Shown here piece by piece: positions 52,999 through 59,603 of a stretch of 64,000 bases of DNA. Within the stretch, counting starts at the first letter, position 1. Each line of letters starts with the position of its first letter. Below the pieces are notes generated by a model. That model worked only from the letters and a program-made list of their open reading frames with translations, was not told the DNA's origin and did no database searches. The translations under genes were made by a program, and so were the position numbers. Origin of the DNA: Isoptericola sp044389085 (GTDB lineage: Bacteria > Actinomycetota > Actinomycetes > Actinomycetales > Cellulomonadaceae); the NCBI RefSeq assembly GCF_044389085.1, contig NZ_JBIRXP010000006.1, forward strand, positions 124,001 to 188,000, in the 5' to 3' direction.

Positions 52999-54747
52999 AT
53001 GATCCGAGGGAAGATCCGCGGACGGTGGCTCGCAGCCGCCGCCGCGCTGACGAGCGTGACCCTTCTGGCCGCAGGCTGCTCGGGCTCCGCCGGCGGGACC
53101 GAGGGCGGCGACAGCACCGGCGCTCCCGCTGCCGAGGGTGCGGCCACGGACCAGGAGCTCGTGATCTGGGCGGGCTCCCAGACGCCGATCACCCCCAACT
53201 TCAACCCCTATGCCGTGGGCGTCCTGCACCTCGCCAACGGAGGCATCTACGAGACGCTGTTCGCCTACAACAAGCTCCAGGACGTCGACCCCACCCCGAT
53301 GCTCGCCGAGTCGTTCGAGTGGAACGAGGACGGCACCGAGCTCACGGTGAAGATCCGCGGCGGAGTGCAGTGGAACGACGGCCAGCCGTTCACCGCGGAC
53401 GACGTCGTCTACTCGTTCACCAACGACACCGCCAAGCCCGAGTACCTCCAGGACGCCGTCGCGCAGGACGAGTCCACCGTCGTGTTCTCCTTCGCCGAGC
53501 CGGCGTACGCGAACGAGTTCGCGATCCTCGGCAGCACGTACATCGTCCCGGAGCACGTGTTCGCGGAGCACGAGAAGGACGCCGGCGAGGACGCCGAGGG
53601 CAACGCGCTCACCGGGCTCGTGGCGTGGGACAACGCGGAGTCCCCGGTCGGCACCGGGCCGTACCTGCTCGACACCGCCTCCAACGCGGCGTACACCGCG
53701 AAGGCCAACCCCGACTACTGGGGCGGGGCGCCCAAGGTGGCCTCGCTGCGCTACGTCGGCATCGACGCCAACCAGTCCGCGGAGGACCTGCTCACCACCG
53801 GTCAGATCGACTGGACGACGATGTTCGTGCCCGACCCGGAGCGCGTCACCTCGACCGGCGGCTTCGGGTACGTCAACACGCCCGTCGACCCGGTCGTGCT
53901 GTACACCTGCTCCAGCACGGACCTCGGCTGCGAGGGCGCCCAGACGGACGTGGCCGTCCGGCAGGCGCTCGACGCCGCCATCGACCGCTCCGCCATCACC
54001 GAGAAGGCGTTCGTCGGGCTCGCCCAGCCGATCTCGCCGACGTTCGCGCTGCTCGGTCGCGACGACAAGTGGATCGCGGACGGCATGCCCAAGGAGTCGC
54101 CGCAGAGCGCCGACGCCGCGGCCGCCGGCGCGATCCTCGAGGAGGCCGGCTACACCAAGGACGCCGACGGCTTCTACGGCAAGGACGGCACGCCGATCGA
54201 CCTGACCCTCACCTCGGTCGACGGGTGGTCGGACTTCAACAACGCCGCCAAGCTCATCGAGGAGCAGGCCAAGGCCGCGGGCATCAAGGTGACCGCCTCC
54301 ACCATCTCCTGGAACGAGTTCGCCGACGCGCGCGTCTCCGGCGAGTTCGAGCTGATCATGGGCGGCGTCGTCGGCACCTCGCTGGCCGACCCGTTCCAGA
54401 TCTACCGCGAGTGGTTCACCGGCGACTACACCCAGAAGGTCGGCACCGCACTCGAGCCGGGTGAGTGGAACATCGCCCGGTACGACAACGACGAGGTCAA
54501 CGCCGCCGTCGAGGCCGCGTCCCAGACCAACGACGAGGCCGCCAAGAAGGAGGCCTACGCCACCGTCCAGCAGCACATCGTCGAGGACCTGCCGTACATC
54601 CCGATCGTCGTGAACGGCACGCAGACGTTCTACAACACGACGAAGTTCACCGGCTGGCCCACGGAGGAGGACATGTACATGTTCCCGCCGTCGTGGCAGG
54701 GCCCGTCGTCGGGCGTGGTCCTCGGCAAGCTCGGCGGCGCCGAGTAA
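52999..54747 (+). CDS. ABC transporter substrate-binding lipoprotein, family 5 (Opp/Dpp type)
   Basis: A 582-residue extracellular binding protein. Lipobox LLAAGC (Cys27), then a charged linker. PMLAESFEWNEDGTELTVKI, VQWNDGQPFTADDVVYSFT and ESPVGTGPYLLD are SBP family 5 signatures. Family members bind oligopeptides, but cellulolytic actinobacteria and Thermotoga also use them for cello- and xylo-oligosaccharides, so the ligand is open. The ATG at 52999 follows GGAAGGACC. An AT-rich island at 52871-52895 (TTGATAACA, TTATAACG) is the likely promoter or operator. Confidence 0.93.
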   Translation: MIRGKIRGRWLAAAAALTSVTLLAAGCSGSAGGTEGGDSTGAPAAEGAATDQELVIWAGSQTPITPNFNPYAVGVLHLANGGIYETLFAYNKLQDVDPTPMLAESFEWNEDGTELTVKIRGGVQWNDGQPFTADDVVYSFTNDTAKPEYLQDAVAQDESTVVFSFAEPAYANEFAILGSTYIVPEHVFAEHEKDAGEDAEGNALTGLVAWDNAESPVGTGPYLLDTASNAAYTAKANPDYWGGAPKVASLRYVGIDANQSAEDLLTTGQIDWTTMFVPDPERVTSTGGFGYVNTPVDPVVLYTCSSTDLGCEGAQTDVAVRQALDAAIDRSAITEKAFVGLAQPISPTFALLGRDDKWIADGMPKESPQSADAAAAGAILEEAGYTKDADGFYGKDGTPIDLTLTSVDGWSDFNNAAKLIEEQAKAAGIKVTASTISWNEFADARVSGEFELIMGGVVGTSLADPFQIYREWFTGDYTQKVGTALEPGEWNIARYDNDEVNAAVEAASQTNDEAAKKEAYATVQQHIVEDLPYIPIVVNGTQTFYNTTKFTGWPTEEDMYMFPPSWQGPSSGVVLGKLGGAE

Positions 54748-54760
54748 CGCGCCCCCGGCC

Positions 54761-54796
54761 GTGACCGGCGGGCCGCCCAACCGGCCCGCCGGTCAC
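54761..54796 (+). terminator. Attenuator hairpin between binding protein and permeases
   Basis: GTGACCGGCGGGCCG, loop CCCAAC, CGGCCCGCCGGTCAC: a perfect 15-bp stem starting 14 bp after the binding-protein stop. It could stop most transcripts or protect the 3' end, giving more binding protein than permease. Confidence 0.65.
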
Positions 54797-54878
54797 CCGC
54801 ACACCCGCACCACGACGCTGTGACGCACGAAGCGAGGAGGAGCCGCATGCCCGCGACACCGAAGGGCGGCCCGACCCC

Positions 54879-55871
54879 ATGAAGTTCTACGCCAGGCGGA
54901 TCGCCTTCTACGCGGTGACGCTGTGGGCCGCGATCTCGCTGAACTTCTTCATCCCGCGCATGCTGCCGGGCGACCCGTTCTCGATCCTTATGGCGAAGCT
55001 GCAGCGCGCCGGAGGCATCCCGGCGGGCACGGAGAACAGCATCCGGCTCCTCCTCGGCGCGGCCGAGGACCAGACCCTGTGGGAGCAGTACCTCACGTAC
55101 TGGAAGAACGTCCTCACCGGGAACCTCGGCGTCTCGGTGACGAACTTCCCGACGCCCGTCACCGAGCTCATCGGCGACGCGCTGCCCTGGACCCTGGGCC
55201 TCGTCGGCACCGCCACGATCATCTCGTTCGTGCTCGGCATCGGGCTCGGCGCCCTCGCCGGCTGGAAGCGCGGCACCTGGGTGGACAGCCTCGTGCCCAG
55301 CACCACCATGCTGCAGTCGCTGCCCTACTTCTGGGTGGCCCTCGTGCTCATCTTCGTGTTCGCCGTGAGCCTCCAGTGGTTCCCCATCATCGGCGCGTAC
55401 GACGTCTTCCACTTCAACGGGCCCGAGTGGAGCTGGGCCTTCGTCGGGTCGGTGCTCTACCACGCGTTCCTCCCGGCCGTGACGATCGTCATCTCCTCGG
55501 TCGGCGGCTGGCTGCTCGGGATGCGCAACATGATGGTCTCGACGCTGTCGGAGGACTACGTCACCACCGCCGAGGCCAAGGGCCTGCGCCCGCGCCGCGT
55601 GTTCACCACCTACGCGATGCGCAACGCCGCGCTGCCGTCCCTCGCCGGGTTCGGCGTCTCGCTCGGGTTCGTCGTCGCGGGCTCCCTCGTCATGGAGCAG
55701 GTCTTCACCTACCCCGGCGTCGGCAAGCTCATGATCACGGCCGTGCGCAACAACGACTACGCGCTGATGCAGGGCGTGTTCCTCGTCATCACCCTCGCGG
55801 TCCTTGCGGCGCTGTTCCTCATGGACCTCATCTACGGCTTCCTGGACCCGAGGACGCGTCACCATGACTGA
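54879..55871 (+). CDS. ABC transporter permease (OppB/DppB type)
   Basis: A 330-residue membrane subunit. The N-terminus FYARRIAFYAVTLWAAISL with RMLPGDPF is typical of OppB. Six helices are visible, and the EAA loop is EDYVTTAEAKGLRPRRVF. The ATG at 54879 is used. Its stop overlaps the next permease start by 8 bp. It forms the channel together with that second permease. Confidence 0.93.
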   Translation: MKFYARRIAFYAVTLWAAISLNFFIPRMLPGDPFSILMAKLQRAGGIPAGTENSIRLLLGAAEDQTLWEQYLTYWKNVLTGNLGVSVTNFPTPVTELIGDALPWTLGLVGTATIISFVLGIGLGALAGWKRGTWVDSLVPSTTMLQSLPYFWVALVLIFVFAVSLQWFPIIGAYDVFHFNGPEWSWAFVGSVLYHAFLPAVTIVISSVGGWLLGMRNMMVSTLSEDYVTTAEAKGLRPRRVFTTYAMRNAALPSLAGFGVSLGFVVAGSLVMEQVFTYPGVGKLMITAVRNNDYALMQGVFLVITLAVLAALFLMDLIYGFLDPRTRHHD

Positions 55872-56880
55872 CACCCGCACCGACACCACCGCACCTGCCA
55901 CGCCCGTCACGCCCGCCGCGCCGCCGGCCACGAGGTCCGGCGTCCGCCAGATGCTGCCCTCCATGTCGGGCAAGCTCCTCGCCGGCCTCGTCCTCATCGG
56001 CGCGATCGTGCTGTTCGCGATCGTCGGCCCCTTCGTCACCCAGGACCCGCGCGACTCCGGCAACGACGCGATGCTGCCGCCGCAGCCCGGACACTGGCTC
56101 GGCACCACCAGCCTCGGCTACGACGTGCTCGCGCAGCTCGCCGAGGGCGCCCGCGGCTCGCTGATCGTCGGGGTCACCGCAGGCCTCGTCGCGATCGTGC
56201 TCGCGCTCCTGTTCGGCGTCGTCGCCGGATACCTGCGGGGCTGGACCGACGAGTTCCTCTCCCTGGTCACCGGCATCATGCTCGTCATCCCCGGGTTGCC
56301 GCTCATGATCGTCGTCGCCAGCTACCTGCAGGTGCGCAGCCTGTGGGTCGTCGCGCTCATCCTCGGCGTCACCGCCTTCGCCGGACCCGCCGTCGTGCTG
56401 CGCTCCCAGGCCCGCTCGCTGCGGGTGCGTGACTACGTCTCCGCGGCCCGCGTCGCCGGCGAGAAGACGCCGCGCATCATCGGTGTCGAGGTGCTGCCCA
56501 ACCTGCTGCCCCTGCTGGCGTCCCAGTTCCTCTTCGCGATCGTGCTCGCCATCCTCGGCGAGGCCGGGCTGTCGTACCTCGGCCTCGGCCCCAACGGGTC
56601 GATCACCTGGGGCACCATGCTCAACGAGGCGCAGGGCGGCGGCGCGCTGACCCGCGGCGCCTGGTGGTGGTTCGTGCCCCCGGGCCTGATGATCGCCCTG
56701 TTCGGCACCGGCCTCTCCCTCGTCAACTTCGCCATCGACGAGATCGTCAACCCCAAGCTCCGGCTCGCGCCCGCCGCCGCCAAGAGCGTCCGCGAGGCGC
56801 GCAAGGCGGGCAAGGACAAGCTCGGCCGTCGTGCGGCGCCGGAGACCGTCGCCGCCGAGAAGGAGAGGGTCGACGCATGA
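55864..56880 (+). CDS. ABC transporter permease (OppC/DppC type)
   Basis: A 338-residue membrane subunit with a Thr/Pro/Ala-rich N-terminal tail of about 35 residues, then GKLLAGLVLIGAIVLFAIVGPF. The OppC-type PQPGHWLGTTSLGYDVLAQL is followed by the EAA loop VRDYVSAARVAGEKTPRII and FGTGLSLVNFAIDEIVNPKL. The C-terminus is a basic tail. The stop overlaps the ATPase start as ATGA. Confidence 0.93.
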   Translation: MTDTRTDTTAPATPVTPAAPPATRSGVRQMLPSMSGKLLAGLVLIGAIVLFAIVGPFVTQDPRDSGNDAMLPPQPGHWLGTTSLGYDVLAQLAEGARGSLIVGVTAGLVAIVLALLFGVVAGYLRGWTDEFLSLVTGIMLVIPGLPLMIVVASYLQVRSLWVVALILGVTAFAGPAVVLRSQARSLRVRDYVSAARVAGEKTPRIIGVEVLPNLLPLLASQFLFAIVLAILGEAGLSYLGLGPNGSITWGTMLNEAQGGGALTRGAWWWFVPPGLMIALFGTGLSLVNFAIDEIVNPKLRLAPAAAKSVREARKAGKDKLGRRAAPETVAAEKERVDA

Positions 56881-57797
56881 CCGCCACCGCCGCCGCCCCG
56901 CTGTCGTCGCCCACGCACGACGAGCACGTGGCCCACCTCGAGCCGGTCCTCACCGCCCGGCACGTGTCCATCGAGTACGAGGTGGACCCGCCCGTGCGCG
57001 CCGTGGACGACGTCTCCCTCACGCTGCACCGGGGGGAGATCCTCGGCCTCGCCGGAGAGTCCGGCTGCGGCAAGACGACGCTCGCCTACGGCCTCAACCG
57101 GCTCCTCAAGCCGCCGGCCATCCTGCGCTCCGGCGAGGTGACGTTCCACGACGCCGGCGGCGCCGACATCGACGTCGTCGGCCTCACCGGCGACGCGCTG
57201 CGCGCCTTCCGCTGGGACAAGGTGTCCATGGTCTTCCAGGGGGCGATGAACTCGCTCAACCCGGTGATCAGCGTGCGCAAGCAGCTCGGCGACGTCCTGA
57301 CCACCCACCGCCCGCAGATGGGCTCGAAGGAGCGGGCCGCCCGCTCGGCCGAGCTCCTCGAGCTCGTGGGCGTCGACCCTGCCCGCCTCGACAGCTTCGC
57401 CCACGAGCTGTCGGGCGGGATGCGCCAGCGCGTGATGATCGCCATGGCCATGGCGCTCAACCCGCAGGTCATGATCATGGACGAGCCGACCACTGCGCTC
57501 GACGTCGTCGTCCAGCGCGGCATCCTGCGCGAGATCATGCGCCTGCGCGAGCGGTTCAACTTCGCCGTCGTGTTCATCACCCACGACCTGCCGCTCCTGC
57601 TCGAGATCAGCGACCGGATCGCCGTCATGCGCGCCGGGCGCATCGTCGAGCTCGACACCGCGGAGTCCATCTACGCGAGGGCCCAGCACCCGTACACGCG
57701 GCAGCTGCTGGACTCGTTCCCGAGCCTCACGGGCGACCGTGGCTCGTTCGTCCGCACCGGCGTCGCCCGCGACGCCGCCGAGGGGGAGGCGTCATGA
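56877..57797 (+). CDS. ABC transporter ATP-binding protein (OppD/DppD type)
   Basis: A 306-residue ATPase. Walker A GESGCGKTT with Lys66; Q-loop MVFQGAMNSLNPV; signature LSGGMRQRVMIAMAM; Walker B VMIMDEPTTALD; His-switch FITHDL. The C-terminus (HPYTRQLLDSFPSL) is shortened compared with many OppD proteins. It pairs with the following ATPase to energise uptake. Overlaps at both ends show tight coupling. Confidence 0.94.
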   Translation: MTATAAAPLSSPTHDEHVAHLEPVLTARHVSIEYEVDPPVRAVDDVSLTLHRGEILGLAGESGCGKTTLAYGLNRLLKPPAILRSGEVTFHDAGGADIDVVGLTGDALRAFRWDKVSMVFQGAMNSLNPVISVRKQLGDVLTTHRPQMGSKERAARSAELLELVGVDPARLDSFAHELSGGMRQRVMIAMAMALNPQVMIMDEPTTALDVVVQRGILREIMRLRERFNFAVVFITHDLPLLLEISDRIAVMRAGRIVELDTAESIYARAQHPYTRQLLDSFPSLTGDRGSFVRTGVARDAAEGEAS

Positions 57798-58621
57798 GCA
57801 GCCTCGAGGTCCGCAAGCTCGTCAAGGAGTTCAAGGTCCGCAGCGGGATGCGCAGCGGCACCCTGCGCGCCGTGAACGACGTGTCGTTCACGCTCGAGCC
57901 GGGCAAGACCCTCGCGCTCGTCGGCGAGTCCGGGTCCGGCAAGTCGACCGTGGCCAGGATGATCTCCCAGCTCGAGACGCCGACGAGCGGGGAGATCCTG
58001 CTCGACGGCCGGCCGGTCGGACGCCGCGGCCGAGCGCTGTCGAGCTACCGCCACCAGGTGCAGATGGTCTTCCAGGACCCGTTCGCGTCGCTCAACCCGT
58101 ACCACACGGTGGCGCACCACCTGGAGCGCCCGCTGAAGCTGCACGGCGTCGCGAGCGGGGACGGTCTCGAGCCCGCCGTCCACGACCTGCTGGAGCGGGT
58201 CAACCTCACCCCGCCCGAGCTCTACGCGGTCAAGCGGCCGCACGAGATGTCCGGCGGGCAGCGGCAGCGCGTCGCCATCGCCCGCGCCCTCGCACCGGGT
58301 GCGCGGTTCCTCGTCGCCGACGAGCCCGTGTCGATGCTCGACGTCTCCATCCGGCTCGGGGTGCTCAACCTGCTCGCCCGGCTGCAGCGCGAGGAGAACC
58401 TGGGTGTCCTGTACATCACGCACGACCTCGCCACCGCCCGGCACTTCAGCGACGAGATCCTCGTGATGTACCGGGGCGACATCGTGGAGCGGGGGCCGTC
58501 CGACGACGTCATCCTCGACCCGCAGCACGAGTACACGAAGTCGCTGCTGGCGGCAGCCCCGGAACCGTCGCGTCATGGGCGGCTGCGGGAAGAGGTGCGG
58601 GCGGAGCTAGCTGCTTCCTGA
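57794..58621 (+). CDS. ABC transporter ATP-binding protein (OppF/DppF type)
   Basis: A 275-residue ATPase. Walker A GESGSGKST with Lys50; MVFQDPFASLNPYHTV; signature MSGGQRQRVAIARAL; Walker B FLVADEPVSMLD; YITHDL. Last gene of the importer operon. Its TGA (58619-58621) is followed 1 nt later by a run of nine hexanucleotide repeats. Confidence 0.94.
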   Translation: MSSLEVRKLVKEFKVRSGMRSGTLRAVNDVSFTLEPGKTLALVGESGSGKSTVARMISQLETPTSGEILLDGRPVGRRGRALSSYRHQVQMVFQDPFASLNPYHTVAHHLERPLKLHGVASGDGLEPAVHDLLERVNLTPPELYAVKRPHEMSGGQRQRVAIARALAPGARFLVADEPVSMLDVSIRLGVLNLLARLQREENLGVLYITHDLATARHFSDEILVMYRGDIVERGPSDDVILDPQHEYTKSLLAAAPEPSRHGRLREEVRAELAAS

Positions 58622-58622
58622 C

Positions 58623-58676
58623 GGTTTCGGTCCTGGTCCCGGTCGTGGTCACGGTCCCGGTCGTGGTCACGGTCGC
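58623..58676. repeat. Nine GGTNNN hexanucleotide repeats
   Basis: Nine consecutive hexamers each begin GGT, mostly GGTC. Within them, GGTCCCGGTCGTGGTCAC occurs twice perfectly (58635-58652 and 58653-58670). It begins immediately after the OppF stop. Confidence 0.85.
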
Positions 58677-58775
58677 GTGGGGCGGAGGTCTCTTCGCGCG
58701 GACGCGTTCACGGGCGCCAGGGCGCCCTCCACTTCGGGAGGGATACGTCCGCGCGAAGAGACCCCCGCCCCACGC
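58675..58775. repeat. 30-bp inverted repeat with internal hairpins
   Basis: Left arm 58675-58704 and right arm 58746-58775 pair with one mismatch (GTGGGGCGGAGGTCTCTTCG in the left arm). The 41-nt interior has its own GGGCGCC/GGCGCCC hairpin and a CTCC/GGAG hairpin, giving a cruciform-like array. It could terminate the importer operon. Confidence 0.85.
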
Positions 58776-58852
58776 TCGTCATTTGGCTCGCTCGCCGCTT
58801 CTCGTCATTTGGCTCGCTCGCCGCTTCTCGTCGTTCGGCTCGCTCGCCGCTC
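58775..58852. repeat. Three 26-bp direct repeats
   Basis: Units 58775-58800 and 58801-58826 are identical; 58827-58852 differs at three bases. The unit contains TTTGGCTCGCTCGCCGCTT. I see no coding potential with a convincing start in 58622-58989; the rest of this gap (58853-58977) is plain GC-rich sequence. Confidence 0.85.
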
Positions 58853-58989
58853 CTTGTCGCCGGCGGCCCGGTGAGTCGGCGGCGGCCGAGCCGGACCTCG
58901 GACGCCGTGCGTGCGCCTGCTGCCGGGCGGGACGGGATGGTGGGGGACGACGTCGTCGGACGGTGGGTGGGGAGGCTTAAGGTGCTGCC

Positions 58990-59364
58990 GTGCCTGCGCG
59001 ACGACGGACCGACCCCGCTGCCGGACGGGCGGCCGTGGCCGCGTGGCTGGGCGGCGACGTGTCCCGGCCGGTCGTGACGACGGCGGTGCGGTTCACGCTG
59101 GAGGAGCTGGCCGACGTCGCGCCGGGGAACTCCGTGGAGGTGCGGGTGCCGCCCGCCGGGGCGGTCCAGGCCGTGGCCGGCCCGCGGCACACGCGCGGGA
59201 CGCCGCCCAACGTGGTGGAGACCGACGTCGAGACGTGGCTCGGCCTGGCCACGGGCCGCCTGGCCTGGGCCGACGCGCTGGGCTCCGGGCGCGTCAGCGC
59301 CTCCGGCGAGCGCGCCGACCTCTCCGCGCTGCTGCCGCTGCAGGCCGCGCGCCCCCGCCCCTGA
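58990..59364 (+). CDS. Sterol-carrier-family small protein
   Basis: A 124-residue protein, MPARRRTDPAAGRAAVAAWL, with a beta/alpha core VVTTAVRFTLEELADVAPGN, SVEVRVPPAGAVQAV and ETDVETWLGLATGRLAWADA. The ETDxxTWLxLxxG motif is that of SCP2-like sterol-carrier family proteins of actinobacteria, often found close to purF as here. Lipid binding is inferred from family only. It starts with the GTG at 58990. A TAAGGT box ends 6 nt upstream, suggesting a leaderless message. Confidence 0.8.
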   Translation: MPARRRTDPAAGRAAVAAWLGGDVSRPVVTTAVRFTLEELADVAPGNSVEVRVPPAGAVQAVAGPRHTRGTPPNVVETDVETWLGLATGRLAWADALGSGRVSASGERADLSALLPLQAARPRP

Positions 59365-59438
59365 GGTTTCGTTCGGCAGTGTCGGCGATGTTCGGTCCCT
59401 GCGGTTGCCGAGCATCGCCGCCACTGCCGAACGAAACC
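59365..59438. repeat. 26-bp near-perfect hairpin after the sterol-carrier gene
   Basis: Arms 59365-59390 and 59413-59438 (outer part GGTTTCGTTCGGCAGTG) pair with a single mismatch, and the loop can continue TTCGG/CCGA. The first base follows the stop codon directly. Probably a terminator. Confidence 0.75.
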
Positions 59439-59603
59439 CGGTGGCGGGCGCGCGGGTGTCGGTCGGTTCCGCTACGTTCGGCGCACCGGGCAGGCTCGCG
59501 CTCCCGACAGCCGGACGACGACGTCCGGTGACACGGGGTTCAACAACGGTTCACGCGGGTCTGCTGAGGTGACGTCACCCACGTCCGCCGCGAAGGAGCC
59601 ACC

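Noticed and set aside
58623..58852. Possible CRISPR array
   Set aside because: The repeats are contiguous without unique spacers, have different units, and no cas genes are near.
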